From: Prevotella sp. UBA4341
GTDB taxonomy: Bacteria > Bacteroidota > Bacteroidia > Bacteroidales > Bacteroidaceae
Direction of reading: 5' to 3'
NCBI GenBank assembly: GCA_002393705.1
Contig: DGTH01000192.1
Span: forward strand, 1 to 8,633
Length of the DNA stretch: 8,633 bases
Below, in pieces: positions 4,956 through 8,633 of the stretch. Within the stretch, counting starts at the first letter, position 1; every line of letters starts with the position of its first letter. Position numbers and translations under genes: made by a program. The notes under the pieces were generated by a model. That model made no database searches. It was given only the letters and a program-made list of their open reading frames with translations, and was not told the DNA's origin.

Positions 4956-5942
4956 ATGAATACGGAAATGGAAACAAAGGAATTTAAGTTTAACGGAAGT
5001 GTGTGGAACGGCTTTGTCATGCTGTTCGTGAATCTCTTTGCCTATGTGGCCCTCATGATTGCTATGATTTATGGCATTGTCCTGCTCTCCGAGGAGAATG
5101 GTCAGGAACTGCTGGGCGGACTGTTGTTGGGCGGCGGTGCGCTGCTGCTGGTGGTGAACGTCATCTGCTCGTGTGGATTCCTGCAGCAGGAACCTAACGA
5201 GGCCAAGGTGCTGACGTGGTTCGGCAAGTACAGCGGCACCTTCTCAGAGACGGGCTTCTACTGGGTCAACCCGTTCTATGGCACCAAGAAGGTCAGCCTA
5301 CGTGCCCGCAACTTAGACGCCGAACCCATCAAGGTGAACGACAAGACGGGCAACCCCGTGATGATTGGCCTGGTGCTGGTATGGAAACTGAAAGACACGT
5401 ACAAGGCGCTGTTTGAGGTGGATTCACAGACCATGGCCAACAGTGCACAAGGTCAGATAGGCACCGACGTGCGCAGCATCATGAATGCCCTGGAGCGTTT
5501 CGTCCGCGTGCAAAGCGATGCCGCCCTACGCCAGGTGGCCGGACAGTACGCCTACGACGACGAAGACAACAAGGGCGACGAGCTGACACTGCGCAGCGGT
5601 GGCGAGGAAATAAACGAACAGCTGGAGCAGAAACTCAACGAGCGGCTGGCACTGGCAGGCATTGAGGTGGTAGAGGCACGCATCAACTACCTGGCTTACG
5701 CTCCGGAGATTGCCGCCGTCATGCTGCGCCGCCAGCAGGCTTCGGCCATCATTACGGCCCGCGAGAAGATTGTGGAGGGGGCTGTCTCGATGGTGAAAAT
5801 GGCGCTCGACAAGCTGTCGAACGAGGACGTCGTGGAACTGGATGATGACAAGAAGGCTGCCATGGTCTCGAACCTGCTCGTCGTGCTCTGTGGCGACGAT
5901 TCCGCCCAGCCGGTGGTTAATACAGGAACGTTGAACCATTAA
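4956..5942 (+). CDS. SPFH/Band 7 (prohibitin-homology) domain membrane protein
   Basis: A 328-residue protein with two N-terminal transmembrane segments (about 18-44 and 53-74) followed by a prohibitin-homology domain of the SPFH/stomatin-flotillin class (about 78-310). Typical segments are NEAKVLTWFGKYSGTFSETG (81-100), FYWVNPFYGTKKVSLRARNL (101-120) and IKVNDKTGNPVMIGLVLVWK (125-144), then a helical region with many Glu, Ala and Arg residues from about 215 to 300 that should form the oligomerisation helix. Family members assemble into ring-like scaffolds in membrane microdomains and often regulate membrane proteases or stress responses; a specific role here is unknown. ATG 4956 is used; ATG 4968 four codons later is an alternative. 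It is first in an operon with a ribbon-helix-helix protein 44 nt downstream, and has its own promoter and a candidate operator. Confidence 0.9.
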   Translation: MNTEMETKEFKFNGSVWNGFVMLFVNLFAYVALMIAMIYGIVLLSEENGQELLGGLLLGGGALLLVVNVICSCGFLQQEPNEAKVLTWFGKYSGTFSETGFYWVNPFYGTKKVSLRARNLDAEPIKVNDKTGNPVMIGLVLVWKLKDTYKALFEVDSQTMANSAQGQIGTDVRSIMNALERFVRVQSDAALRQVAGQYAYDDEDNKGDELTLRSGGEEINEQLEQKLNERLALAGIEVVEARINYLAYAPEIAAVMLRRQQASAIITAREKIVEGAVSMVKMALDKLSNEDVVELDDDKKAAMVSNLLVVLCGDDSAQPVVNTGTLNH

Positions 5943-5986
5943 AGGATGAAGAGGTGAAAAGATTTGAATGTGACGATAAGTGACGA

Positions 5987-6175
5987 ATGGCAGAAAAGAC
6001 GACAAAGAGTTTTATCCTGCGCGTTGACGCTGAGACGATGAACGCGATAGAGGCCTGGGCTGCGGACGAGTTCCGCAGCACCAACGGCCAGTTGCAATGG
6101 ATCATCAACGAGGCATTGCGCAAGGCGAAGCGGCTGCCGAAGAAAAAGAAAGGAACCGGTAATGAACAAGAATAA
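5987..6175 (+). CDS. Arc-like ribbon-helix-helix DNA-binding protein
   Basis: A 62-residue basic protein. Residues 5-13 (TTKSFILRV) form the expected beta strand with alternating exposed Lys, Ser and Arg that would contact bases in the major groove of the dimer. Helix A is at about 14-27 (DAETMNAIEAWAAD) and helix B at 32-47 (TNGQLQWIINEALRKA), with a Lys-rich tail. This is the complete MetJ/Arc fold with nothing else attached. It lies 44 nt after the SPFH gene and its last 14 nt overlap the next gene, so the three should be co-transcribed. Such proteins usually repress their own operon by binding paired short boxes; the GATATC pair at the operon promoter is the obvious candidate. No toxin gene is next to it, so an antitoxin role is less likely. 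Fold confident, target inferred. Confidence 0.85.
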   Translation: MAEKTTKSFILRVDAETMNAIEAWAADEFRSTNGQLQWIINEALRKAKRLPKKKKGTGNEQE

Positions 6176-6602
6176 CATCAACTTCCAGGTGCATCGCACC
6201 AAGGAGAGCACACTCGTCGAACTGCTGTGCGGATTGCTGATGCTAATTTCCCTTATACTCAGCATCATACTCTTTTTCAATGTGCGCCAGGCTGGTGTCG
6301 GCATGCTCGTTCAGATGGGGGCTGTAGGGTTAGGTGTCTTGCTGATGCTTTTCTTCGCCTATAAGCCAGAGACGTTCAACATCCCCGACGACTCACCAGC
6401 CCGCTTGTTCCTTGTGACGGTCAGGTTTTTACGTTATGCAGCCGTACTCATGTCGCTCATGTCCCTCGGCATGACGCTGAGTGCCGTTCTAGGCTTCACC
6501 CCCACGGTGGTGGCGGCCAGTTCCACACTTCTCTTCGTGCCGCTGCTGTGCTGGTATTTTTATGAGTATATGAAGGTAAAGAGGAACAAGATGCGTGAAT
6601 AA
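6162..6602 (+). CDS. Uncharacterised four-helix membrane protein
   Basis: A 146-residue protein I do not recognise. It has a polar N-terminal 20 residues, then four hydrophobic segments at about 20-42 (ELLCGLLMLISLILSIILFF), 47-66, 83-107 and 113-134, and a Lys/Arg-rich C-terminus (KVKRNKMRE). A short acidic linker (YKPETFNIPDDSP) separates helices 2 and 3. Both ends are predicted cytoplasmic. Its start overlaps the ribbon-helix-helix gene by 14 nt in another frame, suggesting translational coupling and a shared role with the SPFH protein, perhaps as a membrane partner. Base composition and codon use look like those of its neighbours. Coding nature is supported by its length, hydrophobic pattern and position; function is unknown. 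Confidence 0.75.
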   Translation: MNKNNINFQVHRTKESTLVELLCGLLMLISLILSIILFFNVRQAGVGMLVQMGAVGLGVLLMLFFAYKPETFNIPDDSPARLFLVTVRFLRYAAVLMSLMSLGMTLSAVLGFTPTVVAASSTLLFVPLLCWYFYEYMKVKRNKMRE

Positions 6603-6684
6603 GAGAAAGCGATAGCTGCTTCTAAACTTAAAGTAAACTGTTTTTTTTTCGGGGTAGTTTGTTCAGATTTTTATCCTGACAGGC

Positions 6685-6714
6685 TTATAGATCCAAAATT
6701 TTTATGTAAATTTG
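6685..6714 (+). promoter_or_regulatory. Promoter of folP-cdaA
   Basis: The -7 box TAAATTTG is at 6707-6714; a TTA at 6685-6687 stands at the 19-bp spacing in place of the usual TTG. A TTG start codon at 6712 would fall inside the -7 box, so the ATG at 6724 is the supported start. Transcription would begin about 6718-6721, leaving only 3-6 nt of leader. Confidence 0.65.
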
Positions 6715-6723
6715 CCGGCGATT

Positions 6724-7527
6724 ATGAACTATACGCTAAATATACGCGGCAGGCTGCTTGAGCTGGCGGAACCTCAGGTGATGGGCATCGTGAACGTGAC
6801 GCCCGACTCCTTTCATGCCGACTCGCGAGCCGAGACGCCCCGCGCCATTGCTCAGAAGGTGGAGGCCATGGTCGGCGCGGGTGCTACGCTGATTGACGTG
6901 GGAGCCTGCTCGACGCGGCCCGGCAGCACGCCGGCTACTGAGCGTGAAGAGCTGGAACGCCTCAGCATGGCGCTGCCCGTGGTACGCAGCGCGGCTCCCC
7001 ATGTGGCGCTGAGTGTTGACACGTTTCGCCCCAGCGTGGCCCGCATGGCCGTCGAGGAGTGGGGAGCCGACCTGGTTAACGACGTGGGCGAGGTTCAGGC
7101 TGACAGGTCTGACATGTTTCGCATGGTGGCGCGGCTGGGCGTGCCCTACGTGCTGACGTCGCATGCGGCCGACATGGCTGGCATGCTGAAGGGACTGGCC
7201 CGCGACGTACAGCAACTGCGCGACATGGGGCAAAAGGACATTATCATTGACCCCGGTTTCGGGTTCGGCAAGACGCTCGAGCAGAACTTTGCCGTGATGC
7301 GTGACCTTGAGCAACTCTCGCTCTTGGAGTTGCCCGTGCTGGTGGGCGTGTCGCGTAAGCGCATGGTGTGGCAGCTGTTGGGCAGTAGCCCCGCCAGCGC
7401 CCTCAACGGCACCACCGCCCTGAACATGATGGCCCTTGAGCGGGGCGCCCTGATTCTGCGCGTTCACGACGTGCAGGAGGCTGCCGAGTGTGTCCGGCTG
7501 TGGAAGGCCGTGAGGGAAGAATGCTAA
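6724..7527 (+). CDS. folP: Dihydropteroate synthase
   Basis: A 267-residue TIM-barrel enzyme that condenses 6-hydroxymethyl-dihydropterin pyrophosphate with p-aminobenzoate in folate synthesis, the target of sulfonamides. Motifs in order: GIVNVTPDSF (21-30), IDVGACSTRPGS (57-68) with the flexible STRPG loop, SVDTF (97-101), LVNDVG (117-122), DPGFGFGK (176-183), GVSRKRM (208-214) and the C-terminal RVHDV (246-250) whose Arg and His bind the pyrophosphate. The pterin and pABA pocket residues are therefore present. Between the ND motif and DPGFGFGK the segment PYVLTSHAADMAGML replaces the MHMRG-type motif I expect in many homologues and is shorter. The ATG at 6724 is chosen over TTG 6712, which overlaps the promoter. 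cdaA follows after 50 nt on the same strand, probably in one operon. Confidence 0.93.
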   Translation: MNYTLNIRGRLLELAEPQVMGIVNVTPDSFHADSRAETPRAIAQKVEAMVGAGATLIDVGACSTRPGSTPATEREELERLSMALPVVRSAAPHVALSVDTFRPSVARMAVEEWGADLVNDVGEVQADRSDMFRMVARLGVPYVLTSHAADMAGMLKGLARDVQQLRDMGQKDIIIDPGFGFGKTLEQNFAVMRDLEQLSLLELPVLVGVSRKRMVWQLLGSSPASALNGTTALNMMALERGALILRVHDVQEAAECVRLWKAVREEC

Positions 7528-7536
7528 CTCATAATA

Positions 7537-7570
7537 AAATCGTAAATAGAAAATAAGTAAATCGTAAATA
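7537..7570 (+). repeat. 12-bp direct repeat before cdaA
   Basis: AAATCGTAAATA occurs at 7537-7548 and again at 7559-7570, in the 50-nt A/T-rich gap between folP and cdaA. The second copy ends 7 nt before the GTG start. It may be a duplicated unstructured ribosome-entry region; no function is established. Confidence 0.6.
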
Positions 7571-7577
7571 AAACAAG

Positions 7578-8363
7578 GTGTTAGAAATAATTGATTTCGG
7601 TTGGAAAGACGTTGTTGACATTGCGCTCGTGGCGCTGCTGTTGTACTACATGTACCGGCTGATGAAGAGGTCGCGTTCGCTCAATGTGTTCTTAGGCATC
7701 ATGATGTTTGTCGTCATGTGGCTCATCATGTCGCAGATTCTCGAGATGAAGCTTCTGGGCTCTATGATGGACAAGCTCATCAGCGTGGGTGTTATCGGTC
7801 TGATTATCATCTTCCAGGAGGACATCCGCAAGTTCCTCTACGACGTGGGCTCCCGCCAGCGCATGCACTTCCTGGCGCGTCTGTTGACGTTCGGCCGTGC
7901 CGGTCATGGCCACGACGCTCCGGGCAAGCCCCGGCTCATGGCGGTGGTCATGGCCTGTATGAACATGAGCCGCCGCCGCGAAGGAGCCCTCATCGTCATC
8001 GAACAGTCGGTGCCGCTTGACGACATTGTGAAGACGGGCGACGTGATAGACGCAGCGTTGAACCAGCGACTGATAGAGAACATCTTCTTTAAGAATTCTC
8101 CGCTGCACGACGGCGCCATGGTTATCAGCCACGAGCGCATCAAGGCTGCAGGCTGTATTCTGCCTGTCAGCCACAACCTGGACATACCGAAAGACCTGGG
8201 ACTCCGCCACAGGGCGGCCATGGGCATTTCGCAGGAGAGCGACGCACTGGCCATTGTTGTCAGCGAAGAGACGGGAGCCATATCGGTTGCCGTACGTGGT
8301 GCTTTCCGGCTGCGTCTGACGGCTGAGGCTTTGGAAAGCATCTTGACGCAGGAGCTGGCCTAA
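7578..8363 (+). CDS. cdaA: Diadenylate cyclase, CdaA/DacA type
   Basis: A 261-residue membrane enzyme that makes the second messenger cyclic di-AMP from two ATP molecules. Three N-terminal transmembrane segments (about 12-29, 36-53, 64-80) lead into a DisA_N (DAC) domain from about 90 onward. The catalytic DGA motif is in SPLHDGAMVIS (174-184) and the ATP-binding RHR in LGLRHRAAMGIS (207-218); the GALIVIE strand (136-142) and SEETGAISVA (229-238) are also typical. The start is the GTG at 7578: it yields the expected N-terminus MLEIIDFGWKDVVDIALVAL and no ATG is available nearby upstream. In Firmicutes cdaA is followed by the regulator cdaR (YbbR) and glmM; here it follows folP and is followed by a repeat-rich gap and pta. 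A heptamer array begins at the base after the stop codon. Confidence 0.94.
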   Translation: MLEIIDFGWKDVVDIALVALLLYYMYRLMKRSRSLNVFLGIMMFVVMWLIMSQILEMKLLGSMMDKLISVGVIGLIIIFQEDIRKFLYDVGSRQRMHFLARLLTFGRAGHGHDAPGKPRLMAVVMACMNMSRRREGALIVIEQSVPLDDIVKTGDVIDAALNQRLIENIFFKNSPLHDGAMVISHERIKAAGCILPVSHNLDIPKDLGLRHRAAMGISQESDALAIVVSEETGAISVAVRGAFRLRLTAEALESILTQELA

Positions 8364-8405
8364 GGTTTGAGATTTGAGGTTTGAGATTTGAGGTTTGAGG
8401 TTTGG
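8364..8405. repeat. Heptamer array (GGTTTGA/GATTTGA)n after the cdaA stop
   Basis: Six contiguous 7-bp units in the order GGTTTGA, GATTTGA, GGTTTGA, GATTTGA, GGTTTGA, GGTTTGG. The first base directly follows the TAA stop codon of cdaA. Confidence 0.9.
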
Positions 8406-8466
8406 CCTTAGACCTTTAGCTGTCGGGCTGTTGGAGAAATGATAAAAAACATTAAGGCGGCAGCAA

Positions 8467-8501
8467 ATTCTTCACTCTTCATTCTTCATTCTTCACTAAA
8501 A
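8467..8501. repeat. Heptamer array (ATTCTTC)n upstream of pta
   Basis: Five 7-bp units: ATTCTTC, ACTCTTC, ATTCTTC, ATTCTTC and the divergent ACTAAAA. The array ends 5 bp before the pta -7 box, so it occupies the -33 region. Confidence 0.85.
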
Positions 8502-8514
8502 TGTTGTACCTTTG
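8485..8514 (+). promoter_or_regulatory. Promoter of pta
   Basis: The -7 box TACCTTTG is at 8507-8514 and is followed by CAC. At 19-bp spacing the -33 position (8485-8487) reads TTC and lies within the heptamer array. The transcription start would be near 8518-8521, giving a leader of about 50 nt that is A-rich (8521-8568) and unstructured. Confidence 0.7.
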
Positions 8515-8568
8515 CACACATCATAACTAAAACAAATAAAATAATAAGTAACAAAGAGAAAACAGACT

Positions 8569-8633
8569 ATGAGTTTAATCGATCAAATCATTGCGCGTGC
8601 CAAAAGCAACAAGCAGCGCATCGTGCTCCCCGA
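8569..8633 (+). CDS. pta: Phosphate acetyltransferase, N-terminal fragment (cut by window end)
   Basis: The visible 21 complete codons read MSLIDQIIARAKSNKQRIVL plus P and two bases of a further codon. This matches the N-terminus of the short (about 330-residue) phosphate acetyltransferases as I remember them from Bacteroides, which begin with an Ile/Ala-rich helix followed by NKQRIVLPE. The enzyme interconverts acetyl-CoA and acetyl phosphate, the step before acetate kinase in acetate formation with ATP gain. The rest lies outside the window, so intactness and the usual neighbour ackA cannot be checked. It has its own promoter and is not part of the folP-cdaA unit. Confidence 0.8.
   Translation, partial: MSLIDQIIARAKSNKQRIVLP

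Noticed and set aside
5987..6602. RHH gene plus following gene as a toxin-antitoxin pair
   Set aside because: The downstream protein is a four-helix membrane protein without toxin features, and the pair is embedded in an SPFH operon; a regulator role fits better, though a membrane toxin is not strictly excluded.
6641..6649. T9 run after the four-helix membrane protein as an intrinsic terminator
   Set aside because: No GC-rich stem precedes it; only a 5-bp AAACT/AGTTT pairing spans the T run itself, which is not terminator geometry.
6736..7467. 243-codon minus-strand open frame antisense to folP
   Set aside because: Composition (many His, Gln, Arg, Ala) is typical of a shadow of a GC-rich gene, and folP motifs are complete on the plus strand.
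2146..8501. Heptamer arrays as a CRISPR array
   Set aside because: Units are 7 bp, directly contiguous and without spacers; no cas genes are present.

Overview
The window looks like chromosomal DNA of a Bacteroidota, most likely a moderately GC-rich Prevotellaceae. The evidence is: (i) promoters of the Bacteroidales type (TAnnTTTG -7 box, a -33 TTG/TTTG about 19 bp upstream where visible) in front of seven transcription units on both strands; (ii) no clear Shine-Dalgarno sequences; (iii) gene content and sequence style (sodium:neurotransmitter symporter, helix-hairpin-helix protein, SPFH protein with a ribbon-helix-helix partner, folP next to a CdaA-type diadenylate cyclase, pta); and (iv) many 7-bp tandem arrays and a C/G-rich palindromic element, which I associate with Prevotella-like genomes. 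The genus is inference.

Layout. 1-81: no gene; possibly the outer edge of an insertion sequence at the very start. 82-516 (-): VanZ-like membrane protein interrupted in frame by a 90-bp palindromic repeat. A divergent promoter region (517-605) separates it from 606-2021 (+), a sodium-dependent NSS transporter, followed after 3 nt by 2025-2915 (+), a membrane-anchored triple helix-hairpin-helix protein with a repeat-derived linker. Converging on these from the minus strand are a tRNA-Pro(CGG) (2966-3038), with its own promoter and terminator, and murF (3178-4608), which carries two repeat-derived insertions.

4609-4955 is a 347-bp divergent intergenic region holding the murF promoter, an unexplained central stretch with a C8 tract, and the promoter plus a candidate operator for the next operon. 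That operon (+) is an SPFH/Band 7 membrane protein (4956-5942), a 62-residue ribbon-helix-helix DNA-binding protein (5987-6175) and an uncharacterised four-helix membrane protein (6162-6602, overlapping the previous gene by 14 nt). Then come folP (6724-7527) and cdaA (7578-8363), probably one transcript, and after a repeat-rich 205-bp gap the first 21 complete codons plus two bases of pta (8569 onward, cut by the window end).

Three themes stand out. First, seven short tandem arrays all have a unit of exactly 7 bp, although the units differ. They occur inside genes as open peptides with a 7-residue period, directly after stop codons, and upstream of promoters. Two promoters (tRNA-Pro and pta) share the same 51-bp design: four heptamers, ACTAAAA, five bases, then TACCTTTGCAC, in identical register. 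Second, the SPFH/RHH/membrane operon has two GATATC boxes 11 bp apart, within a perfect inverted repeat at the expected transcription start; autoregulation by the encoded RHH protein is a testable inference. Third, the NSS transporter and folP messages appear almost leaderless, because their -7 boxes end only about 9 nt before the start codon. The housekeeping genes cover cell-wall precursor synthesis (murF), folate (folP), c-di-AMP signalling (cdaA) and acetate metabolism (pta). No clear new defence or mobile system is visible; the novel material is mostly regulatory and repeat biology.
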